This document shows, in pieces, positions 51,586 to 60,453 of a stretch of DNA of 64,000 nucleotides. The stretch lies in NCBI RefSeq assembly GCF_020567705.1, contig NZ_JAJDJU010000006.1, forward strand, positions 62,001-126,000, given 5' to 3'. The notes beneath the pieces were generated by a model that saw nothing but the letters and a program-made list of their open reading frames with translations, did no database searches and was not told where the DNA came from. Each line of letters opens with the position of its first letter. Position 1 is the first letter of the stretch. Source of the stretch: Acidocella sp. KAb 2-4 (GTDB taxonomy: Bacteria > Pseudomonadota > Alphaproteobacteria > Acetobacterales > Acetobacteraceae). The position numbers and the translations under genes are program-made.

Positions 51586-52401
51586 ATGACCTGGATGCAG
51601 AAAAGCTTGCGATGGGCCGCGGCGCCTGTCTGGCGGCTGGCTTACGGCCTGTATGAGCGCCAGCTTGAAAAACAGGTGCGGGCATTGCCGGTGCCGCGCC
51701 ATGTCGGCATCATTCTCGATGGCAACCGCCGGCATGCGCGCGTGGCTGGGGTGGAGGACCCCGAGAGCATCTACCGGCTGGGTGCGGCGAAGCTCGATGA
51801 TATCCTGACCTGGAGCGCCGGCCTCGGTGTGCGCATGGTCACGCTCTGGGTGTTTTCGCCGGATAATCTACGCCGCAGCGAAGCGGAGATCGGGGGGATT
51901 TTCGGCGCGGTCGAGGCCAAGATGCGCGCTCTCGCCGCCGATCCGCATATCCGCCACAAAGGCGTGCATATCGCGGCAATCGGCCGGCGCGATCTGCTGC
52001 CGCCAACTTTGCTGGACGCAATCGACGCGGCGGAGGCGGCGACACGCGGCAATGACCAGCTTACCGTGACCTTGGCGATCGGTTATGGCGGGCGCGAGGA
52101 AATCGCCGATGCCGTCCGCGCGCTATTGGAAGATTATGCGGCGCAAGGGCTTTCCACCGCGCAGGCCGCCGCCCTGGTGACGCCCGAAACGATCCGGCAG
52201 CATCTTTATTTGGGCGATGTGCCGGACCCCGATTTGATCATCCGCACCAGCGGCGAGACGCGACTCTCCGGCTTCATGCTCTGGCAGAGCGTGCATAGCG
52301 AGCTGTATTTCTGCGACGTGAACTGGCCGGTAATGCGCCACATAGATTATTTGCGCGCCATTCGCTCCTACCAGCGCCGTGAGCGGCGTTTCGGCGCCTG
52401 A
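51586..52401 (+). CDS. Cis-prenyltransferase (undecaprenyl diphosphate synthase family)
   Basis: Builds a Z-polyprenyl diphosphate from IPP. From the ATG at 51586 the protein has 271 residues, the family size. The catalytic Asp45 is in GIILDGNRRHAR, with TLWVFSPDNLRR and the C-terminal IIRTSGETRLSGFMLWQSVHSELYF. The DGNRRHAR variant, instead of the common DGNGRWA, suggests a specialised second copy and not the housekeeping UppS. An in-frame ATG at 51445 overlaps the pump gene stop, but the extra 47 residues look unlike the family. It is followed after 7 bases by a DedA-PAP2 fusion that would use its product. Confidence 0.87.
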   Translation: MTWMQKSLRWAAAPVWRLAYGLYERQLEKQVRALPVPRHVGIILDGNRRHARVAGVEDPESIYRLGAAKLDDILTWSAGLGVRMVTLWVFSPDNLRRSEAEIGGIFGAVEAKMRALAADPHIRHKGVHIAAIGRRDLLPPTLLDAIDAAEAATRGNDQLTVTLAIGYGGREEIADAVRALLEDYAAQGLSTAQAAALVTPETIRQHLYLGDVPDPDLIIRTSGETRLSGFMLWQSVHSELYFCDVNWPVMRHIDYLRAIRSYQRRERRFGA

Positions 52402-52408
52402 AACAGCC

Positions 52409-54430
52409 ATGGACCTCATACACAGCCTCGTCTCCGCCCTCATCGCCTTTGCGGGCGCGCATCGCCTGCTGGCTTACGGGCTGGCCTTGCTGCTGGCCGC
52501 TGCCGAGGCGCTTCCGGTGGCCGGCGCGCTGGTGCCTGGCACGGCGGTCATCGTTGGGTTGGGCGCGCTGGTGCCGGGCGGCGCGCTGGTGATGTGGCCG
52601 CTGATCGGATTCACGGCCCTCGGCGCCCTGACCGGTGACGGCCTCTCCTATCTGTTCGGCCGCCACTACAAGCAACGCGCCATGGGGCTGTGGCCGCTCC
52701 GCGCGCGGCCGGGCCTGCTGGCGGCGGGGGAGGCCTTCTTCGCCCGCCACGGCAGCAAGGCCGTGCTGATTTCCCGGTTTTTGCCTGGGGTGCGGGCGGC
52801 CATCCCCATGGTGGCGGGCATGGCGGGCATGTCCGCCGTCAGGTTTTATCTGGTGGATATTTGCGCTGCCGCTCTGTTCGCGCTGGCGCATATCTGGTTC
52901 GGCATGGCGATTGGCGCCTCGCTGACCATTTTGCATGCCATCGCCGGACGGCTGGTGGTGCTGGCATTGCTTCTGGCTGGCGCGCTGGGGCTGGTGGCGT
53001 GGCTGACGCCACGGATCATCCGGCAATCTATCGCGCTGCTGGCGCGCTTGCGCGGGCCGGTGCGGCAATGGGCCGCCGCCGGAGATGGCTGGGCGCGGCG
53101 GCTGCTCGGCTCGGCGCTCGACCCCGAACGGCCGGAAACATTGGGACTGCTTGTGCTGGCCGCCGCCCTCATCGGCGGCGTGTGGATGTTCTTTGGCGTG
53201 CTGCAGGATGTTGTCGCCGGGGATCCGCTGGTGCGGGCCGATGCGGCGATCTTCCATTTTCTGCAATCGCTGCGCACGCCGGGGATCGATCAGGTGATGG
53301 TCGCCATTACCGAACTGGGTGACGCGGCCACCGTCATCCCGGTGCTGGTGGTGGCGGTGACCTGGCTCGCGTGGCGGCGTGCCTGGCGCGCGGCCTTTTA
53401 CGGGATTGCCGCGGTGGCCGGGGCCAGCCTGTTTGCGTTTCTGATGAAAATCAGCTTGCAGCACGCCAGGCCCGCCAGCGGATTTACGGGATGGGATGCC
53501 TATTCCTTCCCGAGTGGCCACGCCACGGCCAGCACGGCCCTGTATGGATTTCTGGTGGTGCTGATTTGCAGAGAGACCGGCAACCGCGCCCGCGTGCTGG
53601 TGACCTTGGCCGCGACCCTGCTGGTGGGGGCGATCGCCTTCTCGCGGCTTTATCTCGGCGCGCACTGGCTCTCCGACGTGACGGCGGGACTGGCATTCGG
53701 CGTGGCCTGGGTGGCGCTGCTGGGAATCGTCTATATGCAGCATGCGCGCAGGGACGTCCGTGCGTTTGGGCTTACGGCCTCGGGGCTGGGCGCGCTGGTG
53801 GTGGCGGGGGGCCTGCACATTGCCACCGCGCATGCCAGGGATATGCAGCGTTATGCGCTCGCCCTGCCCGTGCGGCAAATGACCTTAGCCGATTGGCGCG
53901 GCGGCGGCTGGGCCAGTTTGCCAGCGCGGCGTGTCGACCTCACCGGCGATTACGAGGAGCCGTTTGTTCTGCAATGGGCCGGGCCCCTGGCGCCGCTGCA
54001 AGCCGCCTTGCTGGCCCAGGGCTGGCGGATGCCGGTGCCGTGGGATGTATCCTCGGCGGTGGAATGGCTATTGCCCGATGCCAAGCCCGACGCGCTGCCC
54101 GTGTTGCCGCATCTCGATAATGGCCGCGCCGAGGCGCTGGTGATGATTAAAACCGGCGGCACCGTGCCGCAGGGGCAGCGGCTGATTTTAAGAGTTTGGC
54201 CTTCTGGCACGGTGCTGAGCCATGCAGGGCAGACGCAACCGCTGTGGATTGGCACCGTGGTTGCGGAGAAGGTGGCGCATCTGAAGCCGTTCGCCAGCCT
54301 TGTCGATGAGCGGGATGACGTGAACAGCGCGATGCAAACCCTTCGCGCCGCCCTGCCGGGAATAAAACCAGAAAATCGCGCCCCGGCGGGGGCGGAATGG
54401 AATGGAGAGGTTTTGCTCGGGCCGTCTTGA
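52409..54430 (+). CDS. DedA-PAP2-LssY fusion membrane protein
   Basis: A 673-residue three-part protein. Residues about 20-175 are a DedA/SNARE-associated domain (EALPVAGALVPGTAVIVGLGAL, FFARHGSKAVLISRFLPGVRAAIP). Residues about 240-450 are a PAP2 phosphatase with all three motifs: KISLQHARP near 346, FPSGHATAS near 368 and SRLYLGAHWLSD near 411-421. The last 200 residues resemble LssY C-terminal domains. DedA proteins flip polyprenyl phosphate and PAP2 enzymes remove phosphate from polyprenyl diphosphate. Next to a cis-prenyltransferase this looks like a lipid-carrier recycling unit. The ATG at 52409 is 7 bases after the preceding stop. Confidence 0.87.
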   Translation: MDLIHSLVSALIAFAGAHRLLAYGLALLLAAAEALPVAGALVPGTAVIVGLGALVPGGALVMWPLIGFTALGALTGDGLSYLFGRHYKQRAMGLWPLRARPGLLAAGEAFFARHGSKAVLISRFLPGVRAAIPMVAGMAGMSAVRFYLVDICAAALFALAHIWFGMAIGASLTILHAIAGRLVVLALLLAGALGLVAWLTPRIIRQSIALLARLRGPVRQWAAAGDGWARRLLGSALDPERPETLGLLVLAAALIGGVWMFFGVLQDVVAGDPLVRADAAIFHFLQSLRTPGIDQVMVAITELGDAATVIPVLVVAVTWLAWRRAWRAAFYGIAAVAGASLFAFLMKISLQHARPASGFTGWDAYSFPSGHATASTALYGFLVVLICRETGNRARVLVTLAATLLVGAIAFSRLYLGAHWLSDVTAGLAFGVAWVALLGIVYMQHARRDVRAFGLTASGLGALVVAGGLHIATAHARDMQRYALALPVRQMTLADWRGGGWASLPARRVDLTGDYEEPFVLQWAGPLAPLQAALLAQGWRMPVPWDVSSAVEWLLPDAKPDALPVLPHLDNGRAEALVMIKTGGTVPQGQRLILRVWPSGTVLSHAGQTQPLWIGTVVAEKVAHLKPFASLVDERDDVNSAMQTLRAALPGIKPENRAPAGAEWNGEVLLGPS

Positions 54431-54435
54431 AATGC

Positions 54436-55209
54436 TCAACTGAGCCGTTGCGGGGCTGGATGCAGCCCGGCGCGTTGCGGCAGCACCACGATCAGCAGGG
54501 CCATGGCGCCAATGAGCGCGACGGAGGCGCCCATCCGGCTCAATTCAAGCCCGCCTTGAGCCAGCGGCTTGTCGAGCAGGTCGCCAACCGTGGCACCCAG
54601 CGGCCGGGTGAGGATGAAGGCTGCCCAGAACAGCGCGACATGTGAGAGGCGCGTGACGTAATACGCAGCCGCGATCAGGATGATCGCCGCACCGAACACC
54701 AGGGCGCCGCCGCCAAAGCCAAGGCCGTTGCTATCCGCCATCCAATCGCCCAGCGCCGTCCCCAGAGTTTGAGAGAATAGGATCGTCGTCCAGTAGAAGG
54801 TTTCCGTGCGCGGCGTCGCCACGCGATTCACCGACACGCTGCCCTCGGTCCACCGCCACACCGCGAGCGAGGCAGCCAAAAGCAGGGCCAGGATCGTCGT
54901 GCCACCGGCATAGCCGATGCCGAGCGAGCGGTCCGCGAAATCAGCCATGGTCGTGCCCAGCGTGGTGGTGGCCACGATGGTCAGCCAGTAGATGTGGGGG
55001 GTGAAGCGCCGGGCGCGCATCTGTCCGATCACCGCCGCCATGAAAACCGCCGCGAAAATCAGCGTGCCGGTGGCGTAGCCAAGGTGCATGGACATCGTCA
55101 CCGCGTCGCCGCCTGTTTCGCCGAGCGTGGTGGCAAGAATCTTGATTATCCAGAATCCCAGGACGATTTCCGGAACCTTGCTGAACCCCCGCTGCACTGC
55201 GCTGGTCAT
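54436..55209 (-). CDS. COG4705-type repeat membrane protein
   Basis: A 257-residue integral membrane protein built from four similar units. Each carries a polar motif inside hydrophobic stretches: KILATTLGETGGD, TTTLGTTMADF, SQTLGTALGDW and TRPLGATVGDLLDKP. Such proteins (COG4705 family) are linked in many proteobacteria to PepSY genes and two-component systems; their activity is not known. GAGGAGGG precedes the ATG at 55209. It lies downstream of the PepSY gene, separated by a hairpin, and its end is five bases from the convergent DedA fusion. Confidence 0.8.
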   Translation of the reverse strand: MTSAVQRGFSKVPEIVLGFWIIKILATTLGETGGDAVTMSMHLGYATGTLIFAAVFMAAVIGQMRARRFTPHIYWLTIVATTTLGTTMADFADRSLGIGYAGGTTILALLLAASLAVWRWTEGSVSVNRVATPRTETFYWTTILFSQTLGTALGDWMADSNGLGFGGGALVFGAAIILIAAAYYVTRLSHVALFWAAFILTRPLGATVGDLLDKPLAQGGLELSRMGASVALIGAMALLIVVLPQRAGLHPAPQRLS

Positions 55210-55237
55210 AACGCCCTCCTCTTTCACGCATGAGACC

Positions 55238-55265
55238 GCCTGCCCCAATGAGCATCGGGGCAGGC
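55238..55265 (-). terminator. Hairpin between the PepSY and COG4705 genes
   Basis: Nine-base arms GCCTGCCCC / GGGGCAGGC with a 10-base loop in the 75-base gap. There is no T tract, so it may be a processing site or partial terminator that sets the ratio of the two products. Confidence 0.4.
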
Positions 55266-55284
55266 GCCTGGTTGTCAGGATTGG

Positions 55285-55596
55285 TTAGTCGGCGTTGGGG
55301 CCTTCAACACTATTTTCCAGCACGGCCCCGGTCACGGCATCGATACCGACCTCATGCGTATCCGCGCCGGATTTGATGTCGAACGAGTAGCGCAGGCCGC
55401 TGCCGCCGGATTCCTTCTCCAGCTCTTCATCGGCCACATTGCCCGGCTGCGCCTTGAGCGCGATGCTCCGTGCCGCATCGATCGTGATCTTGGCGCCGCC
55501 AGCCAGATCCTGGCCGGTATAGGCGAGCGCCGGGGCAGCCAACCCGGCCAGGATCGTGAGCGCGCCAAGGGTGCGGGCGGGGTACAAAAACTTCAT
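55285..55596 (-). CDS. Exported PepSY-domain protein
   Basis: A 103-residue protein with a signal peptide (MKFLYPARTLGALTILAGLA ending PALA). One PepSY domain follows: AKITIDAARSIALKAQPGNVADEELEKE, SGLRYSFDIKSGADTHEVGIDAVTGAVLEN (read in parts). PepSY proteins are periplasmic and often sit next to two-component systems, as modulators or targets. The ATG at 55596 is chosen because GGAGA is six bases before it; an ATG two codons earlier touches that site. It lies 86 bases after the kinase gene, with repeated CTTAG elements in between. Confidence 0.85.
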   Translation of the reverse strand: MKFLYPARTLGALTILAGLAAPALAYTGQDLAGGAKITIDAARSIALKAQPGNVADEELEKESGGSGLRYSFDIKSGADTHEVGIDAVTGAVLENSVEGPNAD

Positions 55597-55670
55597 CGTC
55601 ATTCTCCGTGGATCGTTCAATCACGGCGCCCGTCTCGCCGGGTGCCTGAACGCCTTATTGCCGGAGAAAA

Positions 55671-55687
55671 CTTAGGTGAAACTTAGC
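55671..55687. promoter_or_regulatory. Direct CTTAG repeats upstream of the PepSY gene
   Basis: CTTAGG (55671-55676) and CTTAGC (55682-55687), 11 bases apart, at the end of the kinase gene; a weaker CTTATT is at 55654. The hexamer-N5-hexamer layout is that of PmrA/QseB-type regulator sites. The neighbouring regulator is of that class. Confidence 0.45.
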
Positions 55688-56993
55688 TCCCAATGCCGGG
55701 CATGGTCACCCGTGCCGAAACGCCGCTGGCGCCATCCGTGCGGTTGCGGATCTCAAGCCCAAAACCGTGGCGATCGGCGATGCGGCGGGCGATGGCAAGG
55801 CCCAGCCCCGTCCCCTCCGCCGCCGCGGGCGTGGCGCGGTAGAAGCGCTCGAAAATATGCGCCTCGGCGCCCGAGGGAAAACCAGGGCCGGTATCCAGCA
55901 CTTCGGCGGAAAATCCACTCGGGGTCCGGCGCAGGGACACATCGACCTTACCGCCCGCCGGCGTGTAGGTCAGCGCATTTTCGATGAGATTGGCGAACAG
56001 CGTGCGCACCTCATCCTCGGCGCCGGTGATCATCGCCGGCGGGGTCATGTCCGCCCCGAGATCGATGCCTTTACGAGCGGCGAGGACGGCTTGATCGGCC
56101 ACGCAGTCGAGCAACAAGGCGGCGGCATCAAACACGGTCGCGGGCGGAGGTTGCGGTTCCTCAAGCCGGGCGAGACGCAGGAGCTGGTCCACCAGCTGAG
56201 CCGCCCGGCGCGCGCCAGTTGCCAACGCCTCCAGCCGCGCGCGCGGCGGCGGCGCGGCGGCGGTGAGGTTGCCGATCTCGATTTGCATCGCGGCGACCGG
56301 CGTGCGCAGCGTATGGGCCGCGTCGGCGAGGAAGCGCCGCTGCGCCGCAAGCGCGTCATGCAGCCTCACGATCAGGCTATTCATGCCGGTCACCAGCGAT
56401 GCCAATTCGGTGGGGATATCCTTGATTGGCAAGGGCTCGTTGGCCGTGATGCCGCGCGTGGCGAGGTCGGTCGCCAGGGCATCGAGCCGCCGCAAGGTTC
56501 GATGCAAAGTCAGCCCTACCATGATCCAGGAGAACGGAATCAGAAGCAAAACCGGCAGGGCCGCGCCGATCGCGGCATTGCCGGCGATTTCATCGCGCAC
56601 GGTCATGCGCTGCGCCACCTGGACCGTCTGGGTGGAACCGCGCAGCGTGTAAACCCGCCAAGCTTCGCCATTGATCTGCGCGGTGGAAAATCCGGATGAT
56701 GGCGCAATGGGAATGGCCACGCCGCGCAGGGATTGGCGGACGATCTGCCCTCCGGCCCAGATGGTCACGGCAAAGCGATCCTCGGGGTCCTGATCGGGGG
56801 CGGCGGGGGCGCTGGCCACCGCGGGTTGCGGCCCGGCGTTCAGGGCAATCTGGCGAAGCTGGCCATCGAGAAAATCGGAAGTCTCGCTTTGGCTGTACAG
56901 ATACGCCACACTGGCGGCGATCAGCCCGGCAACCGCGAGGAGCAGGGTGACCCAGATCAGGGCGGTTCGGCGCAAGGACGGGGCGGCGCTCAT
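55683..56993 (-). CDS. Sensor histidine kinase, QseC/TctE-like
   Basis: A 436-residue membrane kinase with N-terminal span (ALIWVTLLLAVAGLIAASVA), a periplasmic part and a second span near residue 150. A HAMP linker follows, then the H-box FLADAAHTLRTPVAAMQ, N-box FANLIENALTYTP and G-boxes DTGPGFPSG and GTGLGLAIAR. The H-box has HTLRTP in place of the common HELRTP, a variation seen in this subfamily. Its start overlaps the regulator stop (ATGA). It may sense membrane stress or metals; the copper ATPase gene just upstream is read in the same direction. Confidence 0.9.
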   Translation of the reverse strand: MSAAPSLRRTALIWVTLLLAVAGLIAASVAYLYSQSETSDFLDGQLRQIALNAGPQPAVASAPAAPDQDPEDRFAVTIWAGGQIVRQSLRGVAIPIAPSSGFSTAQINGEAWRVYTLRGSTQTVQVAQRMTVRDEIAGNAAIGAALPVLLLIPFSWIMVGLTLHRTLRRLDALATDLATRGITANEPLPIKDIPTELASLVTGMNSLIVRLHDALAAQRRFLADAAHTLRTPVAAMQIEIGNLTAAAPPPRARLEALATGARRAAQLVDQLLRLARLEEPQPPPATVFDAAALLLDCVADQAVLAARKGIDLGADMTPPAMITGAEDEVRTLFANLIENALTYTPAGGKVDVSLRRTPSGFSAEVLDTGPGFPSGAEAHIFERFYRATPAAAEGTGLGLAIARRIADRHGFGLEIRNRTDGASGVSARVTMPGIGS

Positions 56994-57646
56994 TTTGGCA
57001 CCATCCAGCCAGCCCCCCGGATGTTGAGAATGGCGCCCTTGCCGAATTTGCGGCGGACGGAATGGATCAGCACTTCCACCGCATTACTCTCCACCTCTTC
57101 GCCCCACCCGTAGAGGCGCTCTTCGATTTGCGCGCGTGAGAGGATGTGTCCGGGCCGCGCCATCAGGGCCTGCATCAGCGCGTATTCCCGGGCGGGCAGG
57201 CGCTCGGTGCGGCCGCCACAGGAGAATTCATGTGTGCCTGTATCGAGAGCCGCTTCTGTTGTTTCCAGCCGCGCTGTCGCTTGCCCCGCGCGGCGGCGCG
57301 TGAGTGCCCGCATGCGCGCCAGCAGCTCCGGCACCTCGAACGGCTTCACCAGGTAATCATCGGCGCCCAGGTCCAGCCCGGCGACCCTGTCGCCAAGCGC
57401 ATCGCGCGCCGTGATCACGAGCACCGGCGTCGTCACCCCCCGCTGCCTCGCCGCTTTCAGCACGGCCATGCCATCCATGCCGGGCAGGCCGAGATCAAGC
57501 AGTGCGATGGCATAGGCGGTGTCGCGTAGCGCCTCCTGCGCGGCGAGACCGTCACGCACCCAATCAACCGTCATGCTGGCGGATTTCAGCGCGGCGACCA
57601 AGCCGTTGCCGATTAACGCATCATCCTCGATCAGCAGCACGCGCAT
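56990..57646 (-). CDS. OmpR-family response regulator, QseB/PmrA-like
   Basis: A 218-residue regulator: MRVLLIEDDALIGNGL, Asp51 in IALLDLGLPGMDGM, ITARD, VKPFEVPELLARMRALTRR and a winged helix ending RGAGWMVPK. I chose the ATG at 57646; the longer frame begins with TTG. It is coupled to the kinase gene and probably acts on the CTTAG repeats before the PepSY gene. It lies 87 bases downstream of the copper ATPase stop, so read-through from that gene is possible. Confidence 0.9.
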   Translation of the reverse strand: MRVLLIEDDALIGNGLVAALKSASMTVDWVRDGLAAQEALRDTAYAIALLDLGLPGMDGMAVLKAARQRGVTTPVLVITARDALGDRVAGLDLGADDYLVKPFEVPELLARMRALTRRRAGQATARLETTEAALDTGTHEFSCGGRTERLPAREYALMQALMARPGHILSRAQIEERLYGWGEEVESNAVEVLIHSVRRKFGKGAILNIRGAGWMVPK

Positions 57647-57733
57647 GCGCCAAGATTGTGCCAAGGCGGCGAGCAGGACAAGAGGGGCTTCTCTCGAACG
57701 CCGCTGAGCGCGCAGGCCGAGACATAGTTCCGC

Positions 57734-60073
57734 TCACAGCCGCAACCGGCGCAGGCGCAGGGCGTTGGTCACCACCGACACGGAGCTGAACGACATCGCA
57801 AGGGCGCCGATGATCGGGCTTAGCAGAATGCCGAACCACGGATACAGCACGCCAGCCGCCACAGGTACGCCGGCCGCGTTATAGAGAAACGCAAAGGCCA
57901 AATTCTGGCGGATGTTGCGCATCACCGCACGGCTCAAACGCCGGGCGCGGACGATGCCGCTCAAATCGCCCTTCACCAGCGTCACCCCGGCGCTCTGCAT
58001 CGCCACATCCGTGCCCGTGCCCATGGCGATGCCGATATCGGCCGCCGCCAAGGCTGGCGCGTCATTCACCCCGTCACCGGCCATCGCCACCACGCGCCCG
58101 GCCTCGCGCAGGCGGTGAATGACCGCGTGTTTCTGCGCGGGCAACACCTCCGCCTCAATATCGGTAATGCCAAGTTGGCGCGCCACGGCTTCGGCGGTCC
58201 GGCGGCTGTCGCCGGTGAGCATCACGATCCGCACGCCTTCCGCGCGCAGCGCCTCCAGCGCCGGTTTCGTGCTGGCCTTCACCGGATCGGCAATGGCAAT
58301 CACCCCCGCAGGCCGCCCGTCTATCGCCACGAACAGGGCCGTGGCGCCGTTGGCGCGCAATTCATCGGCTTGTTGCGTGAGCATCCCCAGATCGATGGCC
58401 CCCAGCAGCGCCGCGTTGCCCGCGCGTACCTGCCGCCCCTCCACCACCCCGCCAACGCCCTGGCCAGTCGTGGATGCGAAATTTTCCGGCGCGGCGACTG
58501 GCAGCTGGCGTAGCTCCGCCTCACGGATGATCGCCGCCGCGAGCGGGTGCTCGCTGCCGCGCTCCACCCCCGCGGCAAGCCGCAGCACCTCGTCCTCGGC
58601 AAAGTCCGGCGCGGCGACAATCTTGGTGACGCGCGGCCTGCCCTCGGTCAGGGTACCGGTCTTGTCCACGACCAGCGTGTCGATTTTTTCCATCCGCTCC
58701 AGCGCTTCGGCGGATTTGATCAGCACGCCCGCCGCCGCGCCCTTGCCAACGCCCACCTGCACCGACATCGGCGTTGCCAAGCCCAGCGCGCAAGGGCAGG
58801 CGATGATCAGCACCGACACCGCCGCCAGCAGCCCATAGCTGAGCGAGGGCACGGGGCCCCAGATGGCCCAGCCAATGAAGGCCAGCCCCGCCACCGCGAT
58901 GACCGCCGGGACGAAATATCCGGCGACGATATCGGCCAGGCGCTGAATTGGCGCGCGGGAGCGCTGCGCCTGGCTGACCATGGCGACGATCTGCGCCAGC
59001 ATGGTCTCCGCCCCTACCTTTTCGGCCCGCATGACCAGCGTGCCGGTGCCGTTCACCGTGCCGCCGATCAGCGCCGCGCCGGCCGCCTTCGCCACCGGCA
59101 TCGCCTCGCCCGTGACCATCGCTTCGTCGAGCTGGCTGCTGCCTTCGAGCACGACGCCATCCACCGGCACCGCCTCGCCGGGGCGGATGCGCAAACGGTC
59201 CCCTTTCATCACCTGTTCGACCGCGACTTCCTCGTCGCTGCCATCCGCGCGCAGGCGCCGCGTGGTCTTGGGGGCCAGCCTGAGCAGGGCGCGGATCGCC
59301 CCGCCCGTTTGTGCCCGGGCGCGCAACTCCAGCACCTGACCAAGCAGGACGAGGACGGTGATCAGGGAAGCCGCCTCGAAATAGGTGGCCACCGAGCCAT
59401 CGGCGGCGCGGAAGCCCGCGGGAAAGATGCCCGGCGCCAACACGGCGGCAACGCTGTAGAGATAAGCCGTGCCCGTGCCCATGGCGATCAGGGTGAACAT
59501 GTTGAGGCTGCGCCGGCGCACGGAATGCCAGCCGCGCACGAAGAACACCGAGCCCGCCCACAGCACGACCGGGGTCGCGAGCAGAAGCTGGATCAGCTCA
59601 GAGCCCCTGGGCGGGAGGGCGCGCGCCAGCGCCGGCCCCAGGCCGAGAACCAGATCGCTCATCGCCAGCACCACCACCGGCAGGGCCAACACCACTGACG
59701 CCCAAAAACGGCGTGTCATGTCGCGTAATTCAGTGTTGTCAGCGGCTTCGGCCACGGGCGCCACAGGCTCAAGCGCCATGCCGCAGATCGGGCAGGACCC
59801 GGGGTGGTCCTGCCGCACCTGCGGATGCATCGGGCAGGTGTAAACGGTGCCGCGGGGAGCGGGCGCAGGTTCCGCTTTGGGGGCCAGATAGCGCATGGGG
59901 TCAGCGGTGAATTTCTCGCGGCAGCCGTTTGAGCAGAAATGGAAAACCCGCCCCTGATGCGTGGCCTGATATTTAGACGCGGCGGGGTCGACGATCATAC
60001 CGCAGACCGGATCCTTTTCGCCTCCCGCGACCGGTGAGGCGTGATGATGGGTGTGGTGCTGATGGTCGGACAT
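57734..60073 (-). CDS. copA: Copper-exporting P1B-type ATPase with YHS and heavy-metal-binding domains
   Basis: ATP-driven export of Cu(I) from the cytoplasm; 779 residues. The His-rich start [11 protein letters not shown] is followed by a YHS domain ([18 protein letters not shown]; about 21-64). A Cys/Met domain follows ([20 protein letters not shown]; about 80-105), in place of the usual HMA domain. The ATPase core has TGEAMP, the metal-site CPC in [12 protein letters not shown], the phosphorylation [15 protein letters not shown] and [10 protein letters not shown]. The ATG at 60073 is preferred over the TTG two codons earlier. It is divergent from CsoR with a palindrome between. Silver is a possible alternative substrate. 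Confidence 0.93.
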   Translation of the reverse strand: MSDHQHHTHHHASPVAGGEKDPVCGMIVDPAASKYQATHQGRVFHFCSNGCREKFTADPMRYLAPKAEPAPAPRGTVYTCPMHPQVRQDHPGSCPICGMALEPVAPVAEAADNTELRDMTRRFWASVVLALPVVVLAMSDLVLGLGPALARALPPRGSELIQLLLATPVVLWAGSVFFVRGWHSVRRRSLNMFTLIAMGTGTAYLYSVAAVLAPGIFPAGFRAADGSVATYFEAASLITVLVLLGQVLELRARAQTGGAIRALLRLAPKTTRRLRADGSDEEVAVEQVMKGDRLRIRPGEAVPVDGVVLEGSSQLDEAMVTGEAMPVAKAAGAALIGGTVNGTGTLVMRAEKVGAETMLAQIVAMVSQAQRSRAPIQRLADIVAGYFVPAVIAVAGLAFIGWAIWGPVPSLSYGLLAAVSVLIIACPCALGLATPMSVQVGVGKGAAAGVLIKSAEALERMEKIDTLVVDKTGTLTEGRPRVTKIVAAPDFAEDEVLRLAAGVERGSEHPLAAAIIREAELRQLPVAAPENFASTTGQGVGGVVEGRQVRAGNAALLGAIDLGMLTQQADELRANGATALFVAIDGRPAGVIAIADPVKASTKPALEALRAEGVRIVMLTGDSRRTAEAVARQLGITDIEAEVLPAQKHAVIHRLREAGRVVAMAGDGVNDAPALAAADIGIAMGTGTDVAMQSAGVTLVKGDLSGIVRARRLSRAVMRNIRQNLAFAFLYNAAGVPVAAGVLYPWFGILLSPIIGALAMSFSSVSVVTNALRLRRLRL

Positions 60074-60140
60074 GGGCAACGCTCCCGTCTTGGCCGTGCG
60101 CGCCTGCGAAGCGCTTGCCGGCGGCTCGAGGATTTGCTAT

Positions 60141-60157
60141 ATACCCACCATGGGTAT
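60141..60157. promoter_or_regulatory. CsoR-type palindrome between copA and csoR
   Basis: ATACCC and GGGTAT with a 5-base spacer ACCAT, in the 104-base divergent gap. GC-centred TACCC/GGGTA repeats are typical CsoR operators. The site is placed to repress both genes until Cu(I) binds CsoR. Confidence 0.75.
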
Positions 60158-60177
60158 GGTATCAAGAGCGAAACCCG

Positions 60178-60453
60178 ATGCATAACGCGACACGGCAGAA
60201 AGTAACTCAGCGGCTGAAACGGATTGAAGGCCAAGTCGGCGGCGTGCTGCGCATGGTCGAGGAAGACCGCTACTGCATCGATCTGCTCACGCAAATCAGC
60301 GCCGTGCGTGCCGCCCTGCACAAGGTCGAGGAGGAAATCCTGCGTGACCATCTCAACCATTGCGTCGCCAATGCGTTTACCTCTGGCGATGCCACCGACC
60401 AGCGCCAGAAAGTCGAGGAACTGGTGCACACCCTGGCGCGGATGACCAGATGA
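60178..60453 (+). CDS. csoR: CsoR-family copper-sensing repressor
   Basis: A 91-residue all-helical repressor: KVTQRLKRIEGQVGGVLRMVEEDRYCIDLL, then RDHLNHCVANAF. The Cu(I) ligands of CsoR (Cys, then His-x3-Cys) are present in YCIDLL and HLNHC. The family also holds RcnR and FrmR, but the C-H-C ligand set and divergent copA point to copper. The ATG at 60178 gives the standard length. It overlaps the next gene (ATGA). Confidence 0.9.
   Translation: MHNATRQKVTQRLKRIEGQVGGVLRMVEEDRYCIDLLTQISAVRAALHKVEEEILRDHLNHCVANAFTSGDATDQRQKVEELVHTLARMTR

Noticed and set aside
52274-53878. 534-codon minus-strand open frame rich in Gln, His and Arg
   Set aside because: It is a shadow of the DedA-PAP2-LssY gene, which has all PAP2 motifs on the plus strand.
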